From assembly GCA_002506105.1 (NCBI GenBank), contig DAWU01000032.1:1-10217 (forward strand): 10,217 nucleotides of DNA, in the 5' to 3' direction. This document shows, piece by piece, positions 4,598 through 10,217 of the stretch. Numbering within the stretch: position 1 is the first letter of the stretch; every line of letters begins with the position of its first letter. Below the pieces are notes generated by a model that was given only the letters and a program-made list of their open reading frames with translations, ran no database searches and had not been told where the DNA came from. This DNA is from Methanolinea sp. UBA275 (GTDB taxonomy: Archaea; Halobacteriota; Methanomicrobia; Methanomicrobiales; Methanospirillaceae). Position numbers and translations under genes: made by a program.

Positions 4598-6334
4598 ATG
4601 GGAATTCCTTCAGGTATTTTTGGGGAAGCATCTTCCGGCACAAGAAGGGTCATTCTATTCGCGGTCCTTCTCATCATCATACTCGCACTCTTCCATCCGG
4701 TAGTTGCCGAACGAGAGGTCCGTGTAGCGCCCCAGCAAATTCCCCCCTCGGTCTACACAGATTCACAGGGAAAACCTACAGGGTTATTTGTTGAGCTGAT
4801 TCAGGACATTGCATCAAAAGAGGGATGGGACCTCATCTGGGTTCCCGGCACGCTTTCAGAGAGCTGGGAAAGCCTCTCTTCCGGCAAGGTTGATCTCCTG
4901 ATGTCAGTATCAGCGACACCGGAACGAGAAAATTTCTTTGATTTCAGTCATGAACCGGCAATATCAGTATGGTCGCAGGTCTATGCCCCGCCCGGATCAG
5001 GCATCAATACCATTCTCGACCTGGATAAAAAACGCGTTGCTGGACTCAAAGGTGATATCAATACACTTGCATTCCGGGATTATGCCAGGAAATTCGACAT
5101 CGATCCTGTAGTTGTTGAATTCAACGATCTCGATGAGCTCTTTTCGGGAGCCTCTGCAGGACAGGCAGATGCCGTAGTGGCATTCAATATCGCAGGGAAG
5201 GAATCTGCGAACAAATACAACCTCATTGAAACTAACATTCTCATCAATCCTACCTCACTTGGGTTCGCGGTACCGAAAGGAAAGAACCAGGATCTCCTGG
5301 CAGCGATCGATCGCTACCTGGTCGCGGGAAAGAGCGATCCTTCTTCGTATTACAGCCAGACAATGCAGAAGTGGTTCGGCATGGAAGCACGCTGGACCGT
5401 ACCGTATTATCTCTGGTGGGTCCTTGGGCTTGCAATCGGACTGATTGCCCTTTTTGTGCTTATGAGTGTGGTGCTGAAGAGGGAAGTCAAGAGGAAAACC
5501 GCCGAGATCTCCCGGCAGAACGAAGAACTGCGGTCTGAAATTGCCAGCCGGGTGCAGGCAGAGAAGGATCTGGTGCGAAAGAACGAGGAGCTCCAGGCAG
5601 CATACGAGGAGATGGCAGCAATAGAAGAGGAGCTCCGGTCGAATTATAAAGAGCTCGGGATGACCCAGCAGACACTCACCCAGGCAAGGAGAAAACTGAC
5701 CCTGTTGAATACCCTCACGTTCCAGGAAATCCAGAACGATGTCTTTTCCTTGAACGGATTACTCGACCTCGCCAGAGATGCCGGATGCAGTGGGGAAGGA
5801 GAGAGTTATCTTAAAAAAGGGCAGGGTGCCCTGTCTTCAATAGAAAATTCACTGCGGTTCGCGAAAAATTACCAGCAACTGGGGATCAACGAGCCAAAAT
5901 GGCAGGATATCAATTCGGTGTTTCTCTATGCGATCTCCCACATGGATTTTTCCGGAATTTCACGGATAGTGGAGCTTGATGGCCTTGAGATCTATGCGGA
6001 TCCCCTGCTCGAAAATGTGTTTTACGAAATGATGAAGAACGTCATCCAGCACGGGAGCGGGGCAGACAGAGTCTCCCTGACATATCGCAGGGAAGGGGAA
6101 GGGATCACGGTCAGAGTGGAGGATAACGGTCCTGGAATTCCATCAGAGGATAAAGAAAGGATATTCGAACAGCAGGACTCGAATAAACAGGGATTGGGAT
6201 TGTTCCTTGCCCGGGAGATCCTCTCCATCACCGGGATTTCTATAAAGGAGACAGGGGAAATTGGGAAAGGATCACGGTTCGAGATCATCGTGCCTGAGGG
6301 CATGTACAGGTTCCCGGCAAAAGGCCAGTCCTGA
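4598..6334 (+). CDS. Membrane sensor kinase-like protein with solute-binding domain, no H-box His
   Basis: This 578-residue protein starts with a hydrophobic signal anchor (17-37), followed by an SBP_bac_3 periplasmic-binding-protein domain (about 39-262) facing outward. It includes the strand IPPSVYTDSQGKPTGLFVEL and SATPERENFFDFS (105-117). A membrane helix (269-293) and a long charged coiled coil (294-365) lead to a dimerisation region and a C-terminal HATPase domain. The ATPase has the N box (FYEMMKNVIQHG, N481), the G1 box VEDNGPGIP (507-515) and the G2 box QGLGLFLARE (531-540). Methanogen kinases typically have RHDIxNQL here, but this protein reads FQEIQNDV (375-382), so Gln376 replaces the phospho-acceptor His. 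No response regulator is nearby. It may bind an amino-acid-like ligand outside the cell, but the signalling output is unclear. The start is at ATG 4598 with only a weak ribosome site. Confidence 0.88.
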   Translation: MGIPSGIFGEASSGTRRVILFAVLLIIILALFHPVVAEREVRVAPQQIPPSVYTDSQGKPTGLFVELIQDIASKEGWDLIWVPGTLSESWESLSSGKVDLLMSVSATPERENFFDFSHEPAISVWSQVYAPPGSGINTILDLDKKRVAGLKGDINTLAFRDYARKFDIDPVVVEFNDLDELFSGASAGQADAVVAFNIAGKESANKYNLIETNILINPTSLGFAVPKGKNQDLLAAIDRYLVAGKSDPSSYYSQTMQKWFGMEARWTVPYYLWWVLGLAIGLIALFVLMSVVLKREVKRKTAEISRQNEELRSEIASRVQAEKDLVRKNEELQAAYEEMAAIEEELRSNYKELGMTQQTLTQARRKLTLLNTLTFQEIQNDVFSLNGLLDLARDAGCSGEGESYLKKGQGALSSIENSLRFAKNYQQLGINEPKWQDINSVFLYAISHMDFSGISRIVELDGLEIYADPLLENVFYEMMKNVIQHGSGADRVSLTYRREGEGITVRVEDNGPGIPSEDKERIFEQQDSNKQGLGLFLAREILSITGISIKETGEIGKGSRFEIIVPEGMYRFPAKGQS

Positions 6335-6523
6335 AAAAGGCGGGATGCCGGCGTACCCTGCCCGAATCCGTGTGCCCGGTTCCCTGAAAAATCTTCGGTT
6401 TTTTCTGGATCATCCCATTGCCTGCACAAGAATGAGGATTGAAATCCCCGAAATCCTCAAATGAACAGGTTCACACCACGCATGCCGCATCCCTTATTCT
6501 CCATTCCTGCTCATAGTTGAGGC
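6335..6523. other. Intergenic region between the kinase and the AlkD-type gene
   Basis: This region contains a T-run (GGTTTTTTCTGG near 6400), a plausible terminator for the kinase gene. It also contains the strong inverted repeat at 6433-6459, listed separately. Near the downstream gene there is a CTTATTCT element (about 6493-6500), 24-30 bases before the ATG at 6524, which would fit a leaderless archaeal transcript. Confidence 0.35.
6433..6459. repeat. Eight-base-pair inverted repeat
   Basis: The arms TGAGGATT (6433-6440) and AATCCTCA (6452-6459) are exact reverse complements around an 11-base loop. No T-run follows, so it is not an obvious terminator. It may be a regulator site for the AlkD-type gene 64 bases downstream or an RNA structure. 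The outer bases TGAGGA/TCCTCA are also those of the hairpin at 7527-7545. Confidence 0.45.
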
Positions 6524-7237
6524 ATGGATCCGGTTATCGAGAGCATCCGCCAGGAACTGAAGAAAAATGCTGACCCTGCCATCCGGGAGACCTCAAAGCG
6601 CTTCTTCAAGGAGCCGATTTCCTGCTATGGCATGAAGACGGCAACAGGCATCGCCATCGCAAAGAAGTACTGGAACGAGATCAAGTCAAGGAACAAGCAG
6701 GAGATCTTCGACCTCTGCGAAGACCTCTATAGGTCAGGGTACATGGAAGAGTCCTTCATCGTATCAGAGTGGGCATACCGGCTCTCCGGACGATACGAAA
6801 AAGGAGACATCAAGGTGTTCCGGCACTGGATTGACACCTACATAACCAACTGGGCCTCCTGCGACGGATTCTGCAACCATACGATGGGCGAATTCATCGA
6901 GCAGTTTCCCGAATATATCGATGAGCTGAAACGCTGGACTCAATCGGAAAACCGGTGGATGCGAAGGGCAGCGGCGGTCTCCCTCATTGTTCCTGCCAAA
7001 CACGGAAAGTTTCTCGACGAATCGATCGAAATCGCGACGCTCCTCATGACAGATAAAGAGGATCTGGTCCAGAAAGGCTACGGGTGGCTTCTCAAGGAAG
7101 CAAGCCGGAAGCACACGGAAGAGGTGTTCGCGTTTGTAATGAAGCATAAGAGAGAAATGCCACGAACCGCGCTCCGCTATGCGATCGAGCTGATGCCAAA
7201 GGAGTTGAAAGCCGAAGCGATGAAGAAGGACTGGTAA
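6524..7237 (+). CDS. DNA alkylation repair protein, AlkD-type HEAT-repeat glycosylase
   Basis: This 237-residue all-helical protein is of the DNA_alkylation family, DNA glycosylases that excise N3- and N7-alkylated purines without flipping the base. Its length matches Bacillus cereus AlkD. The residues used there (Trp109, Asp113, Arg148, Trp187) have counterparts at W110 and D114 in YITNWASCDGFCNHTMGEF (106-124), R148 (or R147) in RWMRRAAAV (144-152), and W188 in GYGWLLKEA (185-193). The EKGDIKVFRHWIDTYITNW segment forms the central substrate-facing repeat. GAGG is only one base before the ATG, too close to serve as a ribosome site, so translation may start on a leaderless mRNA. Neighbours do not share a pathway with it, so it is probably expressed alone. 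The enzymatic specificity is inferred from the family. Confidence 0.9.
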   Translation: MDPVIESIRQELKKNADPAIRETSKRFFKEPISCYGMKTATGIAIAKKYWNEIKSRNKQEIFDLCEDLYRSGYMEESFIVSEWAYRLSGRYEKGDIKVFRHWIDTYITNWASCDGFCNHTMGEFIEQFPEYIDELKRWTQSENRWMRRAAAVSLIVPAKHGKFLDESIEIATLLMTDKEDLVQKGYGWLLKEASRKHTEEVFAFVMKHKREMPRTALRYAIELMPKELKAEAMKKDW

Positions 7238-7491
7238 TTTTTAAAATGAGATGGCTTCTTGGATATGGTATCTTCGCAGGCTGGAGGGATGAGAAGCCCC
7301 GGCATGGGTTGTATCACCATGCCATTTCCGGAAAGTATTTTTCCCAACTCCCCACATTCGAGAAGTACAGGAATGCGTGCAGGAAGGATCTGGGAATACG
7401 GCTGCAAGGAATTATGGGCAGGTGTGATTGGAGTGACATACTCGGACATGAGAAGATGTGCAATCGGGCTGACATTCCGGAGGTTTAGAGT
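7238..7491. other. Intergenic region before the metallopeptidase
   Basis: This 254-base gap follows the AlkD-type stop with an AT-rich run (TAATTTTTAAAATG), which could be its terminator. A perfect palindrome TTTCCGGAAA lies at 7325-7334, followed by a T-run. Two overlapping small open frames (7246-7488 and 7259-7495) run through it, but neither has a ribosome site, a recognisable family or a consistent codon pattern, so they are not called. Confidence 0.35.
7479..7484 (+). promoter_or_regulatory. Ribosome binding site of the metallopeptidase
   Basis: GGAGGT lies seven bases before the ATG at 7492. It is the best Shine-Dalgarno match seen ahead of any gene in the window and fixes that start. 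Confidence 0.65.
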
Positions 7492-8379
7492 ATGAGGTGG
7501 CGGACAGAGCGAAGGAGCACCAACATTGAGGACCGCAGGTCCTCAGGGATTCCTATGGGGCGCTCCTCCGGAATACCGGGTGGAAAAGCGACAGGAATAG
7601 GAGGACTCGGGCTTCTCCTGGTTATTGTCCTTGCGGTAGCAATGGGTGTAGACCCCGGCCAGATCATCGGCGGGACTGAGTATACTTCGGATTCGTACGG
7701 ATACCAGTCCCAGCTCACCAGCGCACAACAGGACGAGCTTGCCGATAATGTGGCACTTGTGCTCGGTGACACTGAGACCACGTGGGCCACGATTTTCGAG
7801 GACCAGCTCGGGAAGACCTACAGGGACCCAAAACTCGTACTGTACACGGGATATGTGGATTCGGCATGCGGACAGGCAAGCGCCGCGGTGGGACCGTTCT
7901 ACTGCCCCGCTGATGAGAAGGTGTATCTCGATCTCGATTTCTTCTATGCACTGCAGCAGGAATACCACGCCCCAGGCGATTTCGCCCAGGCCTATGTGAT
8001 ATCCCACGAGATCGGGCACCACGTCCAGAATCTTCTCGGGACCATCGAGTACGTTGACAGGAAAACACGCTACCTCTCCGAGGCAGATGCAAACGAGCTC
8101 TCGGTGGCACTTGAGCTCCAGGCCGACTGCTATGCAGGGGTGTGGGCCAAACAGGCGATGTATGATGACCTGATCCTTGAATCAGGCGATCTCGAGGAGG
8201 CCATGAATGCCGCAAGCGCTGTCGGTGATGACACGCTCCAGATGCAGTACCAGGGGTATGTCGTGCCGGACAGTTTCACTCACGGATCCTCGGCCCAGCG
8301 TGTCTCGTGGTTCAAGAGGGGAATGGACGCAGGTCTCGTCAGCGACTGCAACTGCCCCGGGCTGCCTGCCATAGGTTGA
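7492..8379 (+). CDS. Neutral zinc metallopeptidase, membrane-anchored (YpfJ-like)
   Basis: This 295-residue protein belongs to the Zn_peptidase (PF04228, YpfJ/KPN_02809-like) family. A basic N-terminus (MRWRTERRSTNIEDRR) and a glycine-rich stretch with a repeated SSGIP precede one membrane helix (36-56), so the catalytic part probably lies outside the cell. The zinc site is HEIGH (172-176), with E209 in LELQADCYAGVW (207-218) as a likely third ligand. CGQASAAVGPFYCPADEKVYLD (126-147) and the C-terminal FTHGSSAQRVSWFKRG (262-277) are family hallmarks. The length is close to the usual 280-300 residues. Substrates of this family are not well defined. The start is well supported by GGAGGT. A strong hairpin lies over codons 12-18 (see 7527-7545). 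The gene ends in a convergent gap facing the permease. Confidence 0.93.
   Translation: MRWRTERRSTNIEDRRSSGIPMGRSSGIPGGKATGIGGLGLLLVIVLAVAMGVDPGQIIGGTEYTSDSYGYQSQLTSAQQDELADNVALVLGDTETTWATIFEDQLGKTYRDPKLVLYTGYVDSACGQASAAVGPFYCPADEKVYLDLDFFYALQQEYHAPGDFAQAYVISHEIGHHVQNLLGTIEYVDRKTRYLSEADANELSVALELQADCYAGVWAKQAMYDDLILESGDLEEAMNAASAVGDDTLQMQYQGYVVPDSFTHGSSAQRVSWFKRGMDAGLVSDCNCPGLPAIG
7527..7545. repeat. Perfect hairpin inside the start of the metallopeptidase gene
   Basis: TGAGGACCGCAGGTCCTCA has 8-base arms that are exact reverse complements around the 3-base loop GCA. It covers codons 12-18 of the metallopeptidase, 35-53 bases after the ATG. A GC-containing stem this close to the start could slow early translation or bind a regulator. 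It may also arise by chance from the conserved IEDRRSS residues. Confidence 0.5.
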
Positions 8380-8390
8380 AAAGGATCATC

Positions 8391-8425
8391 GAGAAAATTT
8401 TTCCCTCTGAAAAGTTTCTCTTTTT
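8391..8425 (+). terminator. Terminator after the metallopeptidase gene
   Basis: A small AT-rich stem, TTTTC (8399-8403) and GAAAA (8409-8413), lies inside a larger GAGAAA/TTTCTC pairing (8391-8396 with 8415-8420). It is followed at once by five T (8421-8425). The position, 12 bases after the stop codon, fits termination of the plus-strand gene. Confidence 0.5.
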
Positions 8426-8557
8426 GTCTCTGGACTGAGTTCAATCAAACCCATATGTCGGCTATCCGGTGGCAGTATCAGGCCTTTTTCACTATTCACA
8501 TCGCAAAGGACGCAGCGTTATGACATCCCGCAGGGACATCCGGAATCCTCGCCCCTT

Positions 8558-10162
8558 TCAGATGAGCAGGAACAGGATGAGAAGTGCTGAGGTGAGGAGC
8601 GCTAAAAGAACGACCACAATGGCTGATTTTTTAATGACCTCTCCCTCTATCGCCGACTGGTCTATCACTGCTGCCGCATTGATGATCTTTGCCGGGGCGA
8701 TTCCCGATGCAACCCCCCCTGCCACCATGTGGGCAGCATACACTTTGGCAAAGTCGAGCGAGAGGGCACCGGTCGCTTTTTGAAGAATGCCATAAAACAT
8801 CACGTTCGACGAGGTCTCGCTCCCCGAGACGAAGGACCCGAATATTCCCAGGAGAGGGCTGATCACCGGGAACGCGATCCCAAATACCATCGCAAGGGTG
8901 AGTCCTATGACTGCGTTCATGTTCAGGTCGCCTGATCCCGGAACCACCATGAGGATATTATTGATCACAGCCTGGCCGGACCAGTCCATGATGTACGCGA
9001 TTGCGAAGAAAAACGCGGTCGCAAGAGTGGGTGCCCATGCCCTTTTCAGCCAGAGATTTATGATCTTGGTCCCCTCTTCCCGGGACCTGACAAGGAACGG
9101 TGCTGCAAGAAGCGTGCTCACTACGACCCAGAAATAAGCCTGGTTCATGAGTTTTAAATCGACCACCTTGTTTGCCACGACGTGTATAACCTGAATTTTC
9201 CCGAGAAGAGTATAGAGACCTGATTGGATCTGCGGGATGCTGATGATGATCACCAGGACAACGAGGAGCACCCAGGGCAGCACGGCCTTCCAGAGTGGCA
9301 TGAGGGCGGGATCTCTCTCCATTTCATCTCCCCTCTTCGTCTCACCGGGCGTTTTCTGGATTTTCCTTACCCTTACCATCCTGTACATGAACAGGAGGAC
9401 AATCGTCACGAGCCCCGAGAAAACCCCCACAAGCCCGATTGCAGATCCAGGCAGAATGTTCACGAACAGGATCGCGGATAGTCCGAGTGAGAGCCCTGCG
9501 AGCACTGCCGGGGCCCAGCCTCTCCTGATTCCCTCCATGCCATCTGCAACCCAGAGCATCCCGAGCGAGAGCCCGGTGGAGATAACAGGGAGGAAAAGTG
9601 CGACCTGGCTCCCCATGACGACTGCATCGAACCCGAATACGGCAGCAGGGAGGGTAATCGGGACCGCAAGGAGAGAGAACGAGGTGAGCGGATCGTATCC
9701 GAGGCACGGCAGCGCAACGGAGGCGAGGGGAGAGAATCCGAGTGCCATCATGATGGGAGGGAGCATCGTCACCGGTGTTGCCCCGATAGAGACCAGGAAG
9801 GATCCAAACCCGACGTTCAGGATCATGATCTGTTCGTACCGCTCAGCAGCAATTGACCTGATATGCTCAGAGATGCTCCTGATTGCACCCGACAGATCCA
9901 TCATTGTCACCTGGAGGATGGTGAAGAGGACCATCAGGGATATTCCAAATGATGCAAGGATCCCGGCATACGAGGCATACAATGCGATTTCAGGAGAGGT
10001 ATTGAAGAAGAAGATCGCCACGAGCAGAGTGAGAATCCACCCAGCCACTGACATCAGGATGCCCGATTGTTTCAGAAATACGATCCCCGTGAATATGACC
10101 AGGATGGGCAAGATTGCCAGGAAAAACAGGAATATTGTATACAACGGGATGCCAGCCTCCAT
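8558..10162 (-). CDS. LctP-family (L-lactate permease-like) transporter
   Basis: This 534-residue integral membrane protein has about 12-14 hydrophobic helices and no soluble domain, and it matches the Lactate_perm family (TC 2.A.14) in length and layout. The clearest family mark is GSFVSGSETSSNVMFYGIL (442-460), corresponding to the conserved SGSxTSSN segment. ASGIAPAKIINAAAVI (485-500) fits the C-terminal signature. In the first half, GFGSFLVSIGATPVTMLPP (118-136) aligns with the bacterial segment that normally carries EGAAGFGAPVAI, so the substrate region is different. Lactate uptake is therefore not assured; another small carboxylate such as glycolate is possible. The start at 10162 has no good ribosome site, and an AT-rich element touches it (10163-10172), so the real start may lie a few codons downstream. 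It is convergent with the metallopeptidase; no lactate dehydrogenase is nearby. Confidence 0.85.
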   Translation of the reverse strand: MEAGIPLYTIFLFFLAILPILVIFTGIVFLKQSGILMSVAGWILTLLVAIFFFNTSPEIALYASYAGILASFGISLMVLFTILQVTMMDLSGAIRSISEHIRSIAAERYEQIMILNVGFGSFLVSIGATPVTMLPPIMMALGFSPLASVALPCLGYDPLTSFSLLAVPITLPAAVFGFDAVVMGSQVALFLPVISTGLSLGMLWVADGMEGIRRGWAPAVLAGLSLGLSAILFVNILPGSAIGLVGVFSGLVTIVLLFMYRMVRVRKIQKTPGETKRGDEMERDPALMPLWKAVLPWVLLVVLVIIISIPQIQSGLYTLLGKIQVIHVVANKVVDLKLMNQAYFWVVVSTLLAAPFLVRSREEGTKIINLWLKRAWAPTLATAFFFAIAYIMDWSGQAVINNILMVVPGSGDLNMNAVIGLTLAMVFGIAFPVISPLLGIFGSFVSGSETSSNVMFYGILQKATGALSLDFAKVYAAHMVAGGVASGIAPAKIINAAAVIDQSAIEGEVIKKSAIVVVLLALLTSALLILFLLI

Positions 10163-10217
10163 ATTTATTTAAAATTCTTCCAGATAACGGTTGTGTACAG
10201 TCCTGAAATAATTTCTC
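10163..10217 (-). promoter_or_regulatory. Likely promoter region of the permease
   Basis: On the minus strand this end segment has two AT-rich elements: AAATTATTT near the right edge (about 10205-10213), and TTTTAAATAAAT directly against the ATG. The first would give a transcript start near 10180 with a short leader and is favoured. The second would place the transcript start inside the called gene. No better choice can be made from sequence. Confidence 0.3.

Noticed and set aside
4598..6334. Sensor kinase as a pseudogene
   Set aside because: The frame is intact over 578 codons, and the signal anchor, membrane helix and all ATP-binding boxes are present. Only the acceptor His is missing, which suggests altered function rather than decay.
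7246..7488. Small open frame of 80 codons between the repair and metallopeptidase genes
   Set aside because: No ribosome site, an overlapping rival frame (7259-7495) of similar length, and no recognisable motif.
9237..10172. Long plus-strand open frame of 311 codons opposite the permease
   Set aside because: It is antisense to a clear membrane transporter. Its Ser/Thr/Arg/Pro-rich composition is what a reverse-strand reading of a hydrophobic gene produces.

Overview
The window looks like chromosomal DNA from a methanogenic archaeon, most likely of the Methanomicrobiales (Methanoregula or Methanosphaerula type). This is inferred from gene content and style. The genes include a ferredoxin-nitroreductase fusion, an iron-sulfur-flavoprotein-like protein, a flavoredoxin-like flavin reductase, and a membrane kinase with a methanogen-type H-box region. 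AT-rich TATA-like boxes, T-tract terminators and starts with weak or no Shine-Dalgarno site also fit archaea. I see no rRNA, tRNA, CRISPR array, transposase or phage gene.

Layout. Positions 1-324 are AT-rich and gene-free on the evidence here, but hold a perfect inverted repeat (206-222) and a TATA-like box. Two small plus-strand genes follow: an SRPBCC-fold protein (325-750) and a GNAT acetyltransferase (826-1296). Converging on them is a minus-strand redox cluster. Read from its promoter, it runs: flavin reductase (3737-3147), nitroreductase with two [4Fe-4S] motifs (3146-2325), an unexplained coding-like stretch (2202-1927), and a flavodoxin-fold protein with an Isf-type cysteine motif (1926-1357). 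A divergent HxlR-family regulator (3909-4295) shares the cluster's upstream region and carries the N-terminal cysteine that is redox-active in some characterised relatives. The simplest reading is a redox- or electrophile-responsive regulator controlling a flavin- and ferredoxin-linked reductase module.

The right half holds unrelated single genes. At 4598-6334 is a membrane sensor kinase with an extracytoplasmic solute-binding domain; its H-box has Gln where the phospho-acceptor His should be. At 6524-7237 is an AlkD-type DNA alkylation repair protein with its active-site residues present. At 7492-8379 is a membrane-anchored HEIGH zinc metallopeptidase. At 10162-8558, on the minus strand, is a 534-residue LctP-family permease whose substrate region departs from the bacterial lactate permeases.

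The points most worth following are the HxlR/flavin redox cluster, the in-frame coding remnant ahead of the Isf-like gene, the His-less kinase, the divergent permease, and several well-formed inverted repeats at 206-222, 3752-3768, 6433-6459 and 7527-7545.
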